DNA from: Methanosphaera sp. | GTDB taxonomy: Archaea; Methanobacteriota; Methanobacteria; Methanobacteriales; Methanobacteriaceae | Direction of reading: 5' to 3' | Length of the DNA stretch: 52,771 nucleotides | Assembly: GCA_017431845.1 (NCBI GenBank) | Contig: JAFRKG010000015.1 | Coordinates: forward strand, 1-52,771 | Shown here: positions 36,948-46,803 of the stretch, piece by piece | Layout: every line of letters starts with the position of its first letter | Numbering within the stretch: the first letter of the stretch is position 1 | The notes under the pieces: generated by a model | The model's database searches: none | The model's input: only the letters and a program-made list of their open reading frames with translations | What the model was told of the DNA's origin: nothing | Program-made: the position numbers and the translations under genes

Positions 36948-38285
36948 TTATACATTTAAGTATCTGTCACGTTCATAATCAAATACTTGAACCCTATAAT
37001 CATCCCATTCCTGACGTTTAATGTTATAAAACTGATTATAAACATAATCCCCTAATGCATTAATGACAACTTCATCTTTTTCCAATGAATGATAAGCTTC
37101 CCAAAGACTGGTAGGTAAAGTATCAATACCTTTTTCTAACAATTCTTCCGGAGTAAAATCAAATGCATTAAATTCTGTAGGTTCTCCAGGATCAATTTTA
37201 TTATCCATACCATCCAATCCGGCTTCAAGCAATACTGCAAAGGCCAAATAAGGATTACATGAAGGATCCGGTGATCTGCACTCTATTCTTGTACCAAGAC
37301 CTCTTGATGCCGGAATTCTTAAAAGAGTAGATCTATTCCTAAGTCCATATGCAATATAACAAGGAGCTTCATAACCCGGAACTAAACGTTTATATGAATT
37401 AACAGTAGGAGATAAAATAGCAGACAATGCTTTAGCATGTTTTAATAACCCACCAATGAAATAAAGAGCTTCCTGTGACAAACCAGTTTCTGTATTAGGG
37501 TCATAAAAAATATTTTTTCCATCCTTAAATAAACTCTGATTACAATGCATACCACTACCATTAACACCAAAGAAAGGTTTAGGCATAAATGTAACATCAT
37601 ATCCTAAATTACTTACCAAAGCTTTAATAGCCTGTTTGAAAGTAATTACTGCATCAGCAGTTTTCATTGCATCAGCAAATCTGAAATCGATTTCGTGTTG
37701 TCCTGGTGCAGCTTCATGATGACTAAGTTCAATATGAAAGTCCAATTTTTCTAATCCTAATACTATTTCTCTTCTCAAATCGGTTCCTTTATCCAGTGGT
37801 TCAACATCAAAGTAAAATGCATCATCTGAAGGCTTGAAATCTCCATTTTCATCACGTTCAATAATGAAAAATTCAGGTTCAGGCCCCATATTAAATTGAT
37901 ATCCTCTTTCATCTGCTTTTTTCAAAGATTTTTTAAGAACACCCCTCGGATCACCTTCAAAATTACTACCATCTGTATTGTAGATATCACAAATAAACCG
38001 GCCCGTTCCTTTATCTTCAGGCCTCCATGGTAATGTTGAAAAAGTATTAATGTCTGGCTTTAATGCTAAGTCACTGTCATTAATATCAACAAAACCTGGT
38101 ACGGATGATCCATCAAATAATAACCCATCATTAATTATATCTTCGGCATCATCTGGTTTTTTAAGTGATACCGCCATACTTTTAGGAATACCATGAATAT
38201 CAGAAAACTGTAATCTTAAAAATTTAGAACCATATTCATCTATCTGTTTAATTATTCGGTCTATTTTGTCATCTCGTTCAGACAT
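36948..38285 (-). CDS. glnA: Glutamine synthetase, type I
   Basis: GlnA makes glutamine from glutamate, ammonia and ATP. At 445 residues it fits the shorter GSI-alpha type. Key segments: [60 protein letters not shown], the flap-region [13 protein letters not shown] and [27 protein letters not shown]. No adenylylation-loop tyrosine typical of GSI-beta is evident. AGGTGA precedes the ATG. The 265-bp upstream gap must hold its promoter; I found no GGAA-N6-TTCC site there, although nrpR is next door. Confidence 0.97.
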   Translation of the reverse strand: MSERDDKIDRIIKQIDEYGSKFLRLQFSDIHGIPKSMAVSLKKPDDAEDIINDGLLFDGSSVPGFVDINDSDLALKPDINTFSTLPWRPEDKGTGRFICDIYNTDGSNFEGDPRGVLKKSLKKADERGYQFNMGPEPEFFIIERDENGDFKPSDDAFYFDVEPLDKGTDLRREIVLGLEKLDFHIELSHHEAAPGQHEIDFRFADAMKTADAVITFKQAIKALVSNLGYDVTFMPKPFFGVNGSGMHCNQSLFKDGKNIFYDPNTETGLSQEALYFIGGLLKHAKALSAILSPTVNSYKRLVPGYEAPCYIAYGLRNRSTLLRIPASRGLGTRIECRSPDPSCNPYLAFAVLLEAGLDGMDNKIDPGEPTEFNAFDFTPEELLEKGIDTLPTSLWEAYHSLEKDEVVINALGDYVYNQFYNIKRQEWDDYRVQVFDYERDRYLNV

Positions 38286-38550
38286 AAATATTCACCTTAA
38301 TATTTTTATTAATGAAACTTTAATAAATTTTATAATTATCTTAGTATTAATTTTTTTTCATTTAATTGATTGTTTAAAAAAAATACTTTTGGAAATTGTG
38401 TAGTTATTAGTCTAATTTTAAAAAGTTTTTGTAAAGAAAATTAAAAAAGGATTAAAATGTTAAATTAGAAAGTTTAGTATTAATACGGGTCTCCTAAGCT
38501 CAAATGAATTTAACTGCAAAACAATTAAAAAAATATTTTAAATGTAATAA

Positions 38551-39285
38551 TTAAAAATCAATTATCCTAAATGAAGAAATATCAAAAATATCCCATTGTA
38601 ACACTTTAGGAGCTAAAACAATATTTTCCTTTCCTAATATGTATTTTATTGTTTCATTAACTTCTAAAGAACCAAAAATTGCAGGAGTTATTCCGAGAAC
38701 TTGCGGTTTTTTAATGCTTAAACTTAACAAATAATCTTTAACTTGATCTAATTCATAACCCAATGATTTTAATCTAAATACTTCTTCATATGTAGGAGAT
38801 TTCGGTTCAAAAACTGATAATTGACCTAATGTTTTATCAACAGCACTGTGTACAAAAGTCATTCCTTGTTTTTTTGCTTCTCTTGAAATCATTACTCTTG
38901 TATATACATTATCAACTGCATCAACTAATATTTCATTTCCTTTGAAAATCTCTGAAATATTGTGTTGATTTATTGTTAAATCATAAGCAGTAATGTTTAC
39001 ATTTGGATTTATTTTTTCTGCAGCTTCTTTTGTTACTTTTACTTTTGATTTGCCTATTGTTTCTAAATTACTTCTTAATTGTCTGTTTAAATTTGTTTTA
39101 TCAAACACGTCTTGATCGATGATAGTTAATGTTTCGAAACCTGCACGAACAAATTGTTCTACTATTATGCCACCTAATCCACCAGTTCCTACTACAACAA
39201 TAGGAGTTGTTCTTAATTTTTCTTGTTCTTCTTGTGTAAAAATTTCAATTTGTCTTGAAATCAAGTCTTCATACAATTTTGTCAT
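38551..39285 (-). CDS. ThiF/MoeB/HesA-family E1-like protein
   Basis: An adenylating E1-like protein of ~244 residues. GTGGLGGIIVEQFVRAG is the nucleotide loop, DQDVFDKTNLNRQL the conserved D...N-NRQ motif, and VDAVDNVYTRVMISREAKK the substrate-side helix. The CxxC zinc pairs common in MoeB/ThiF are missing: the expected place reads EPKSPTYEEVF. The open frame extends to 39441, but that part is hydrophobic non-coding-like sequence. GGAGAT seven nt before the ATG at 39285 fixes the start (MTKLYEDL). It is near tRNA-Met and the second thiC, so a role in thiamine thiazole sulfur transfer is possible but unproven. Confidence 0.8.
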   Translation of the reverse strand: MTKLYEDLISRQIEIFTQEEQEKLRTTPIVVVGTGGLGGIIVEQFVRAGFETLTIIDQDVFDKTNLNRQLRSNLETIGKSKVKVTKEAAEKINPNVNITAYDLTINQHNISEIFKGNEILVDAVDNVYTRVMISREAKKQGMTFVHSAVDKTLGQLSVFEPKSPTYEEVFRLKSLGYELDQVKDYLLSLSIKKPQVLGITPAIFGSLEVNETIKYILGKENIVLAPKVLQWDIFDISSFRIIDF

Positions 39286-39472
39286 GAAATATCTCCAATA
39301 GTTTAGATTTATTATATATATATTTATAAGATATAATATATAACAATTGTTATAAAATGTAATAAAAAACATAAAAATACAAGCAACAATCACAAAAATA
39401 TAAAAAAAACAGTAAAAACCTAACTGATAAAAAAATATCAATTAGTTAGAATACTCATACCATAAATAGTAT

Positions 39473-39584
<112 letters not shown>

Positions 39585-39589
39585 AGTGG

Positions 39590-39607
39590 CACATAACAAT
39601 TTATGTG
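39590..39607. promoter_or_regulatory. Inverted repeat between tRNA-Met and thiC
   Basis: CACATAA-CAAT-TTATGTG, 6 bp upstream of the mature tRNA 5' end and adjacent to a symmetric TATA-rich stretch (39609-39623) that could serve both divergent genes. Confidence 0.35.
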
Positions 39608-39744
39608 TAATATAATATATATACTTTACGGTAAAAAATGATAAAAGAATAAAATAAATAAGAAAATAAACAAAAAGAAAAAACAATAGATATGAAAAAT
39701 AAAGAAAATAAAAATAAAAAAAACATATCAATAGGGGTTTCTAA

Positions 39745-41025
39745 ATGACACAACTAGAAGAAGCAAAAAAGGGAAATATAACTCCTGAAATGAAATATGT
39801 AGCTAAACAAGAAGAAATAAGTGAAGAAAAATTACGAAAACTTATTGCTAAAGGACAAATAGTAATTCCAAAAAACAATAGAAACAACACCATACCAACA
39901 GGTATAGGAAAAAATTTACGTACAAAAATAAATGCTAACATAGGTTCCTCAACAGAAATGGAAGACATAGAAATAGAACTTGAAAAATTAGAAGTATTGA
40001 TAAAATATGGTGCAGATGCTGTAATGGATTTAAGTACCGGCCCTAAATTACATGAAATAAGAAAAACAATAAGAGAACATACAAACATACCATTAGGAAC
40101 AGTCCCAATTTACGAAGCAGGAGCCGATACAACCAATATCGGAAAAGCAATAGTTGAAATGGATGAAGACACAATCTTTAATACCATCACCAACCAAGCA
40201 AAAGAAGGCGTAGATTTTATAACAGTACACTGTGGAATTAATAAAGATTCAATAGAATCTGTAAAAGATTCAAAAAGACTAATGGGAATAGTAAGTAGAG
40301 GAGGAGCATTAACCGCTGCTTGGATAATGCACAACGAAAAAGAAAATCCATTATACAAAAATTTCGATTACCTGTTAGAGATATGTAAAGAATATGATGT
40401 TACACTATCCCTAGGAGATGGATTAAGACCAGGATGTATCCATGATGCAACAGACATAGCACAAATAAGAGAATTAACCACACTAGGAAAATTAGTGAAA
40501 CGCTCAAAAGAAAATGACGTACAAGTAATGGTAGAAGGCCCAGGCCATGTACCTATCAAACAAATAAAAGCCAACATGCAAATACAAAAAACAATATGTG
40601 ATAATGCACCATTCTACGTTCTAGGACCCCTAGTTACAGATATAGCCCCAGGTTACGACCATATAACTGCTGCCATAGGAGGAAGTATTGCAGGATCAAG
40701 TGGAGCAGACTTTTTATGTTATGTAACTCCCGCAGAACATCTTTGTATACCTACAGTAGAACATGTAAAACAAGGAGTAATAGCATCAAAAATAGCTGCA
40801 GAAGTAGCAGATGTTGCTAAAGAAATTCCAAGCACTATGAGAAAAGAAAAAGAAATGGCCATAGCACGAGAAAACTTTGATTGGAATAAACAGTTTGAAT
40901 TAGCCATTGATGGAGAAACCGCCCGTGAATATTACGAAAGTGCAAAAACAAGTGACGATGAAATGTGTAGTATGTGTGGAGACTTTTGTGCAATAAAAAT
41001 GGTTAAAGAATATGAGAAAAAATAA
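39745..41025 (+). CDS. thiC: Phosphomethylpyrimidine synthase (second copy)
   Basis: A 426-residue ThiC paralogue, clearly related to the first copy but diverged. Core blocks are INANIGSST, TVPIYEAGADT, ITVHCGINKDSIES, SRGGALTAAWIMHNEKENP, EGPGHVPIKQI and GPLVTDIAPGYDHITAAIGG. The C-terminal cluster motif is CSMCGDFC with the CX2CX3C spacing shared by both copies. Catalytic motifs look intact. GGGGT precedes the ATG. It is followed by sec61-beta after an 81-bp gap with its own Shine-Dalgarno sequence. Why two copies are kept is not evident; different regulation is likely, since the upstream regions differ. Confidence 0.93.
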   Translation: MTQLEEAKKGNITPEMKYVAKQEEISEEKLRKLIAKGQIVIPKNNRNNTIPTGIGKNLRTKINANIGSSTEMEDIEIELEKLEVLIKYGADAVMDLSTGPKLHEIRKTIREHTNIPLGTVPIYEAGADTTNIGKAIVEMDEDTIFNTITNQAKEGVDFITVHCGINKDSIESVKDSKRLMGIVSRGGALTAAWIMHNEKENPLYKNFDYLLEICKEYDVTLSLGDGLRPGCIHDATDIAQIRELTTLGKLVKRSKENDVQVMVEGPGHVPIKQIKANMQIQKTICDNAPFYVLGPLVTDIAPGYDHITAAIGGSIAGSSGADFLCYVTPAEHLCIPTVEHVKQGVIASKIAAEVADVAKEIPSTMRKEKEMAIARENFDWNKQFELAIDGETAREYYESAKTSDDEMCSMCGDFCAIKMVKEYEKK

Positions 41026-41106
41026 CACAAAATTAATAATATAATAAAAGATATAATATACTATAAATATTCACAGAGGTAAGCAAAGACAATAGGAGGT
41101 AAACAA

Positions 41107-41277
41107 ATGGCACGAAAAAATAAAAAAACATTACCTGCAAGTGGGGCAGGTATAGTCAGATACTTCGATGATGAAACTTCAGGAATAAAACTCTCTCCTA
41201 ACCAAGTAATTATTGGAGCAGTAATCATTGCATTAATTTGTATCGCATTAAGATTTACAACATATGTAGGTTATTAA
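41107..41277 (+). CDS. secG: Preprotein translocase Sec61-beta subunit
   Basis: A 56-residue protein: basic, Gly-rich cytosolic head (MARKNKKTLPASGAGIVRYF) then DDETSGIKLSPNQ and one membrane helix (VIIGAVIIALICIALRF). This is the archaeal Sec61-beta pattern; it is the non-essential small subunit of the SecYEG-type channel. AGGAGGT is seven nt before the ATG. Many annotation pipelines miss genes of this size. Confidence 0.93.
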   Translation: MARKNKKTLPASGAGIVRYFDDETSGIKLSPNQVIIGAVIIALICIALRFTTYVGY

Positions 41278-41584
41278 CACCTTCAAACAAACTATTTTTT
41301 TAAAAATTTACAATTAACACATCCCAATTTAGAAAGATTATTAAAGAAATTAAATCATAATTATTAATAATGAACAATATCTTTAATAAATGATACTTTA
41401 CTTCTCATGGAAAAAAATTATAAGAAAATTAATTAACCATGATAACATATAATAAATTAAGTATAAAGTGTTTAATTATAAAAAAAGATGGAATTTTTAT
41501 AAGAAAAAACTGAAAAACACTGAATTATTTATATTTTAGGATTAGTACAAGAGTTATATTGAAAAAATATGGAATGGGATAAAA
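41278..41584. other. Intergenic, sec61-beta to repeat protein
   Basis: 307 bp, AT-rich, no coding potential. A T7 run (41299-41305) just after the sec61-beta stop can terminate it. TTATTTATATTTTA near 41524 is a TATA candidate for the following gene. I see no RNA gene or strong hairpin. Confidence 0.5.
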
Positions 41585-42496
41585 ATGAGTGAAAATAAAG
41601 CTAATTTTAGGGATGCAAACCCAGAAAATCAAAAACCACACAATATTTCTGGAAAAAATCCAAGATCCGTGCAAAACTTACATAAAGCACAGGTAAAACC
41701 AAAATCTCAAGATAAAGAGATAAAAATTGAAATTATTGAAAATGAAAAAAATGCATATAAAACTAAAACATCATACCTTGTTCAAAAAGCAAAAATGCAA
41801 CTTAAAAGACGTGTAGCACCAGGAATTTCAGAAATTATTATCAGAAAAAATGAAGAAAAAAGAAAAAAAGAGGAAGCAAAAGCAGCAGCTGCAGCTCAAG
41901 CAAAAGCAAAAGAAGAAGCAGAAAAAGAAGCTGAACTAAAAGAAAAAGTTGAAAAAGAAATTGAAAAACAAAAACAAAAAATAGAAACACGTGCTGCACC
42001 TCAAGAAGATAATGAAACCGTGGAAGAAGTCGTGGAAAAACCAGAACCTGAAGAAGAAAAAGTGAACATTGCTGAAAAAATTAAAGAAGATGCAAAAGAG
42101 GTTGTTTCTCAGGTAAAAGAAAAAGTAGAAGCTAAAATAGAAGAAAATAGTAATGAAAAGTCATTCACACAAACACTAAGAGAACAAGGACTAATACAAG
42201 CTCAAAAAATATCCGAAAAAATTGAAGAAACAAAACCAAAAGTAGAACAAGCAGTAAAAGAAACAAAAGAAAAAGTTGAAACAAAAACCGAACAAACAGA
42301 AACAACAAGTGACGGAAAATCATTCACACAAACACTAAGAGAACAAGGACTAATACAAACAGAAACACAACCACAAGAAACACCAAAACAAGAACAAAAA
42401 CAAACACCAAAAGAAACAAAAACCGAACAAACAGAAACAACAAATGATGATGTAAAAACATTTATGGATTTAATACGTTCAGAAGGTTTATTATAA
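41585..42496 (+). CDS. Lys/Glu-rich protein with repeated [14 protein letters not shown] motif
   Basis: A 303-residue highly charged protein with no recognised family. The N-terminal ~60 residues are polar. Residues ~65-140 contain [24 protein letters not shown] and an Ala/Glu/Lys heptad-like coiled coil. The second half has two identical motifs at residues 192-205 and 245-258, and a variant at the very C-terminus (291-303, [13 protein letters not shown]). The consensus is K[ST]Fxxx[LI]RxxGL[IL]. Linkers are Thr/Glu/Gln/Lys-rich and probably disordered. No signal peptide or membrane segment. The next gene starts 16 bp downstream, so they may be co-transcribed. The layout suggests a scaffold with three docking motifs. 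Confidence 0.75.
   Translation: MSENKANFRDANPENQKPHNISGKNPRSVQNLHKAQVKPKSQDKEIKIEIIENEKNAYKTKTSYLVQKAKMQLKRRVAPGISEIIIRKNEEKRKKEEAKAAAAAQAKAKEEAEKEAELKEKVEKEIEKQKQKIETRAAPQEDNETVEEVVEKPEPEEEKVNIAEKIKEDAKEVVSQVKEKVEAKIEENSNEKSFTQTLREQGLIQAQKISEKIEETKPKVEQAVKETKEKVETKTEQTETTSDGKSFTQTLREQGLIQTETQPQETPKQEQKQTPKETKTEQTETTNDDVKTFMDLIRSEGLL
42161..42199 (+). repeat. 39-bp exact direct repeat, copy 1
   Basis: Encodes [13 protein letters not shown]. Identical at nucleotide level to 42320-42358, spaced 159 bp (53 codons). Silent positions are identical too, which points to recent duplication or gene conversion. Confidence 0.95.
42320..42358 (+). repeat. 39-bp exact direct repeat, copy 2
   Basis: Second copy of the repeat at 42161-42199. 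A second exact repeat encoding TKTEQTETT flanks it at 42281-42308 and 42416-42443 (28 bp). Confidence 0.95.
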
Positions 42497-42512
42497 AAGG
42501 AGTATTCCAACC

Positions 42513-42917
42513 ATGTCCGAACACATCAAATGTAGAATGATTTCAAAAGGAAAAGATACTGGTGAATTATTAGTTACAAAAGATCCTATTAGTTTTTTAG
42601 GAGGCGTTGATCCAAATACGGGAATAGTGATTGATAAAAAACATGAATTATATGATCAATGTATTACTGATAAGATATTTGTTATTCCTTCAGGTAAAGG
42701 ATCTACTGTAGGTTCTTATGTAATTTATCAAATGGCTAAGAATAAAACTGCTCCTAAAGCAATTATTTGTCAGAATGCTGAGCCTATAATTGCTATTGGT
42801 GCAATAATATCTAAAATTCCTATGGTCGATAATCCAGAAGTTGATGTTACTACTTATTTAAAAACAGATGAAATTATTACTGTAGATGCGGATAACTCTT
42901 TAATCTCCTTAAATTAA
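42513..42917 (+). CDS. Phosphomevalonate dehydratase small subunit (DUF126)
   Basis: A 134-residue aconitase-X swivel domain. [48 protein letters not shown] is the family signature, with [12 protein letters not shown] the active-site loop. With the aconitase-X large subunit (not in the window) it dehydrates 5-phosphomevalonate in the archaeal mevalonate pathway for isoprenoid lipids. AAGGAG precedes the ATG. It lies 16 bp after the repeat-protein gene. Confidence 0.9.
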   Translation: MSEHIKCRMISKGKDTGELLVTKDPISFLGGVDPNTGIVIDKKHELYDQCITDKIFVIPSGKGSTVGSYVIYQMAKNKTAPKAIICQNAEPIIAIGAIISKIPMVDNPEVDVTTYLKTDEIITVDADNSLISLN

Positions 42918-43094
42918 CTTTTTTTAATATATTTTTTTATTTGATTAATTTATCCTGTTAACTCAATGTTTATTATTGTTTTGATGAAGAAATAAGATTA
43001 TTTTATTTTTAGATAACTATTTATAAAACTTCCTAGTATAAATTTAGTATAGACTAAAAAATTTTTCAATAAAAAAATAAAGGAGGAAGAACAA

Positions 43095-43322
43095 ATGAGT
43101 GACAAAGAAGATACTTTTGTAGTTGAAGATATGCATTGTAATGCTTGTGTTAATACAATTACTAAAACATTAACTTCGAATGAAGCAGTAACAAATGTTG
43201 ATGCAAATCTTGAAACCAAAGAAGTTAAAGTTAAATATGATGATGAAAAGTTTGATGTTGAAGAAATTTTAAGTTCTTTAGATACCATAGGTTTTCCTGC
43301 AACTATTAAAAAAAAACAATAA
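43095..43322 (+). CDS. CopZ-like metal-binding domain; 5' part of copA
   Basis: A 75-residue heavy-metal-associated domain with MHCNAC in the metal loop (VVEDMHCNACVNTITKTL) and the full ferredoxin-like fold. It ends IKKKQ-stop directly after a nine-adenine run. AAAGGAGG precedes the ATG. If the reading frame slips back one base in the A-run, translation continues as KKKTINVAGMTCVMC into the copper ATPase at 43334, giving one two-domain CopA. This may therefore be a short chaperone form made from the same gene, a naturally split gene, or a homopolymer sequencing error. Confidence 0.85.
   Translation: MSDKEDTFVVEDMHCNACVNTITKTLTSNEAVTNVDANLETKEVKVKYDDEKFDVEEILSSLDTIGFPATIKKKQ
43308..43316 (+). 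other. A9 slippery run joining CopZ-like ORF to copA (-1)
   Basis: Nine adenines read AAA AAA AAA CAA TAA in the first frame. A one-base backward shift reads AAA AAA AAA ACA ATA AAT GTA, restoring the INVAGMTC start of a second metal-binding domain. The stop lies within five codons of the run start. AGGT at 43289-43292 is a weak upstream Shine-Dalgarno-like element. Confidence 0.7.
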
Positions 43323-43333
43323 ATGTAGCAGGA

Positions 43334-45532
43334 ATGACCTGTGTAATGTGTTCAAGAGCCGTGACCTCCGCAGTATCAAAAATGCCCGGAGTATATTCAA
43401 CCCATGTTAATCTTGTCTCTGAAACTGCAGATGTACTGTATAACCCAGAAGTAGTTACTATTGAAGATGTAGGAGAAAGAATTAACAATATTGGTTACGA
43501 ATACATGGGCATTCATGATAATAGCTCCATTAACAATGACGTAATTGAGAAAAAACATGAAGAAAATCAAAAAAGAAAATTATACCGAATTGTTGTTGGA
43601 TTCTTCTTTTCAGCAATATTAATGATATTGATGTTTGGAAACTTTAATTTAGGTCCAAATGCATCATACATAATGTTAGCTATATCAATTTTACCATTCA
43701 TTTATGTATCATATCCTATCATAAAATCTGGATTAACTTCTATAAGACATAAAAATTTAAATATGGATGTAATGTATTCATTAGGAATAAGTGTGTCTTT
43801 TTTAGCTAGTTTAATAAGTACATTCGGTTTATTAGGAACTAATGAATTCATGTTATATGATACAAGTATTATGTTAGGATCATTTTTAATGCTAGGTAAA
43901 TATTTAGAAGACCGAGCTAAAGGAAAAACTTCAGATTCTATAAAGAAATTAGTACAACTTAAAGCAACAGAGGCTACTGTTGAGAAATATATTGAAAATA
44001 AGGTAATTCAAGAGAAAATGCCTATCAATGAAGTTTTGAAAGGAAATATTATAATAGTAAAACCTGGAGAAAAAATACCTCTTGATGGAAAAATTATAGA
44101 TGGAAACAGTTATGTTGATGAATCTTTAGTAACTGGTGAATCAAAACCAATCCATAAAGAAGTGGGTTCAAATGTTATAGGTGGTTCCATAAACAAGGAA
44201 GGAACATTTAAATTCAAAGTCACAAATACTAGTGAAAAAACTGTTTTGTCACAGATTATTTCAATGGTACAAGAAGCTCAAAATTCAAGTCCTCCTATAC
44301 AGAAATTAGCTGATAAAATTATTAAATATTTTATTCCTGCAATTTTGTTAATTGCTCTAGTTTCATTTATTGTATGGTATGTGATTTTTAGGCAAGCATT
44401 TTTATTCAGTTTAAGTATTTTTATTTCAGTAGTTGTTGTGGCTTGCCCATGTGCATTAGGTCTTGCAATTCCTACAGCTTTAACTGTAGGTGTTGGTTTA
44501 GCAGCTAAGTATGGAATTCTTATTAAAGATGGGGAAACTTTAGAAGTTTCGGATAAGATAAACCATGTATTGCTTGATAAAACTGGTACAATTACTGTAG
44601 GTCAACCTACTCTTAGTACTATTATTAATTATTCAGAAAAAAGTGATGATGAAATTTTATGTATTGTTCGTTCAATAGAACAGTTCTCACAACATCCAAT
44701 ATCTAGTGCTTTATTTAATAATGAAGATAAACAGGGATATGAATTATATGATGTTGATAACTTTGAAAATATCACAGGTAAAGGAGTTATGGGAAGTATA
44801 GATGATATTCAATATTATGTGGGTAATAAAAAGTTAATGAAAACATATGACATGGATTTACCTGGAAATATCCTTGAAGATTTAGAAAAAGAAGAACTTG
44901 ATTTGAAAACTAGTGTTATTTTAGCTGATGAAAATAATATTTTGGCAATAATATCTGTTGAAGATAAGATTAAAGAAAATAGTATTAATGCTATTGAAAC
45001 TCTTCATTCCATGGATATTGAAACTTCGATGGTTAGTGGTGATAATAGGAATACTTGTGAAAAAATTGCTGAAAAAGTTGGAATCAGTGATGTTGTTTCG
45101 GAAGTTTTACCACAAGGAAAATTAGATTATGTTAAACAATTACAAAATGAGAATAAGATAGTTTCTTTCATTGGTGATGGAATTAATGATGCTCCTAGTT
45201 TAACTAAGTCAGATGTTGGGGTTGCTATGGGTACGGGAACTGATGTTGCCATAGAATCAGGAGATGTGATTTTAATTAATGGAGATTTATTGAATGCTGT
45301 TGCTAGTATTCAAATTAGTAGAAAGACTATGTCAAGGGTTAAACTTAATTTATTCTGGGCATTTGCGTATAATATCATATTAATTCCTGTTGCTGCAGGA
45401 CTCTTAATTCCATTTAATATCTTTTTCAGACCTGAATTCAGTGCTTTTGCTATGGCTTTAAGTTCTGTGACTATAATCACATTATCTTTACTTTTAAAGG
45501 GTTATGTTCCGGAAATTTTAAAGGATGAATAG
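43334..45532 (+). CDS. copA: Copper-transporting P1B-type ATPase
   Basis: The open frame from this ATG begins inside a metal-binding domain (MTCVMCSRAVTSAV), so the true N-terminus must come from the preceding frame. The rest is complete. TGESKP is the actuator loop, CPC (371-373) the membrane copper site with PTALTVG after it, DKTGT (D415) the phosphorylation site, SQHP the nucleotide-domain motif and GDGINDAPS the hinge. CPC with a C-terminal YNIILIPVAAGLL helix fits Cu(I) export (P1B-1). The ATG has AGGA only one nt upstream, too close to initiate well. No CsoR-type regulator is adjacent. Confidence 0.92.
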   Translation: MTCVMCSRAVTSAVSKMPGVYSTHVNLVSETADVLYNPEVVTIEDVGERINNIGYEYMGIHDNSSINNDVIEKKHEENQKRKLYRIVVGFFFSAILMILMFGNFNLGPNASYIMLAISILPFIYVSYPIIKSGLTSIRHKNLNMDVMYSLGISVSFLASLISTFGLLGTNEFMLYDTSIMLGSFLMLGKYLEDRAKGKTSDSIKKLVQLKATEATVEKYIENKVIQEKMPINEVLKGNIIIVKPGEKIPLDGKIIDGNSYVDESLVTGESKPIHKEVGSNVIGGSINKEGTFKFKVTNTSEKTVLSQIISMVQEAQNSSPPIQKLADKIIKYFIPAILLIALVSFIVWYVIFRQAFLFSLSIFISVVVVACPCALGLAIPTALTVGVGLAAKYGILIKDGETLEVSDKINHVLLDKTGTITVGQPTLSTIINYSEKSDDEILCIVRSIEQFSQHPISSALFNNEDKQGYELYDVDNFENITGKGVMGSIDDIQYYVGNKKLMKTYDMDLPGNILEDLEKEELDLKTSVILADENNILAIISVEDKIKENSINAIETLHSMDIETSMVSGDNRNTCEKIAEKVGISDVVSEVLPQGKLDYVKQLQNENKIVSFIGDGINDAPSLTKSDVGVAMGTGTDVAIESGDVILINGDLLNAVASIQISRKTMSRVKLNLFWAFAYNIILIPVAAGLLIPFNIFFRPEFSAFAMALSSVTIITLSLLLKGYVPEILKDE

Positions 45533-45554
45533 TTATTCATCCCAACTTTTTTTT
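45524..45554 (+). terminator. Hairpin plus T8 terminator of copA
   Basis: GATGAATA-GT-TATTCATC overlaps the copA stop codon and is followed after five bases by T8 (45547-45554). This is a bacterial-like intrinsic terminator, between convergent copA and truD. Confidence 0.6.
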
Positions 45555-46803
45555 ATACATTTTTTTTCATTATTTCTCGTAGTACTGCGGTTGCATAACA
45601 TCCTCTTGGTATGAAGAATTCGACTGAAATTCCATCATTTATTTCTTCAACATGTGTATCTTCTATTTTAAATCGAATACTTCTTCTTATGCCATGACTA
45701 CCTAATTTTGGTGTTTTTGGGCATGCAAATGATTCTTTAAGAATGTTTTCGTCATGAATTACTTTTTCTTCTATTTTGCCTTGAATACCTTCTGCTAGTG
45801 GCACTTTTGATCCGAGTAGTGGTGCTGTTGGGTTTAGTATAAACTTATCCATATCATCTTGTATTGTTTCTTTGTTAATTTCATGCACCCAACGTTCTTC
45901 GGAGTCAATTATTATATCTCCTTCTAAGTATTTGTCAATACCTATTTTTGCTCGTTCATTAATTATTTTGTTGAATAAGTATGATTCATATGCGTTAACG
46001 AACATTCTTTTTAATGGTTTTGGTAATGATTCTATGGCTCGTATATAATCTTTTTCTACTAATTCTCCATGTTTATCTTTTGAAATCATTAATTCACGAA
46101 TCATTGATTTTTCGTATCTCATACTTTTTGGCATTATATTATATGCTTCTTCAAGTTTTCCTTCATCATATAATTTTCTTGCTTCATATGGCTGATTATG
46201 TTCTTCTTCGTTAGGATGTCCAATATAAGTATCTACTGCTTTTTTTATGTCACCTTCTACAAGACATTTTCCCACTAAATGTGTTGTAGATCTTACTTCG
46301 CCGAAACGCTGATATCCATAATAATTTGGTACACCAGTTTTTTTTAATGATTCTAAGACTTCTTCTGCTATATGTTTATCTTCAGATGGATTATTGGTAT
46401 TTCGGATGTTAATTTTGAATTTATTTCCTTTTAACTGGCCCATTCTTAATTTTTTCTGATTTTGTTTTATTTCAAGTATTTTTACGTTGTGTAATATTTC
46501 ATTAAAGTCAGGTAATTCTTGTGGAGTGATATTTGAAATACATAACCATTGTCTGGTTATTGCAGAACGGTCCTTCATTCCTGCAAATCCTGTTCTTTTT
46601 CGGCTGAGATGTAATTCACGTGCAATGTCCAATACTACATCCAATGTTGTTCTTCCATTTTTTTCTATGTGTAACCACGTATTAGGTCCTTCTCCGGAAG
46701 GTAATTGTAATGGGACTTCATCAACATAGAAATCTTCATTGCTTTGTCTTATGATTCCATTTGTTCCCTTATTCTCTGTGATAAACGTTTCAACATTTAA
46801 CAT
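45553..46803 (-). CDS. truD: tRNA pseudouridine synthase TruD
   Basis: TruD makes pseudouridine 13 in tRNA. GFAGMKDRSAITRQW contains the catalytic D78. The insertion domain and the later NYYGYQRFGEVRSTTHLVG block are typical. The 416-residue length suits the archaeal TruD. GAGGATGA lies upstream of the ATG. Convergent with copA, only 20 bp between stops. Confidence 0.95.
   Translation of the reverse strand: MLNVETFITENKGTNGIIRQSNEDFYVDEVPLQLPSGEGPNTWLHIEKNGRTTLDVVLDIARELHLSRKRTGFAGMKDRSAITRQWLCISNITPQELPDFNEILHNVKILEIKQNQKKLRMGQLKGNKFKINIRNTNNPSEDKHIAEEVLESLKKTGVPNYYGYQRFGEVRSTTHLVGKCLVEGDIKKAVDTYIGHPNEEEHNQPYEARKLYDEGKLEEAYNIMPKSMRYEKSMIRELMISKDKHGELVEKDYIRAIESLPKPLKRMFVNAYESYLFNKIINERAKIGIDKYLEGDIIIDSEERWVHEINKETIQDDMDKFILNPTAPLLGSKVPLAEGIQGKIEEKVIHDENILKESFACPKTPKLGSHGIRRSIRFKIEDTHVEEINDGISVEFFIPRGCYATAVLREIMKKNV

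Noticed and set aside
38461-38550. Small GC-richer patch (near 38484-38510) downstream of glnA's promoter region, possible small RNA
   Set aside because: No convincing C/D or H/ACA box or stable hairpin could be made out.
39286-39441. N-terminal hydrophobic extension of the ThiF-like frame (52 residues)
   Set aside because: It is AT-rich promoter-like DNA translated by chance. A well-spaced GGAGAT marks the ATG at 39285.
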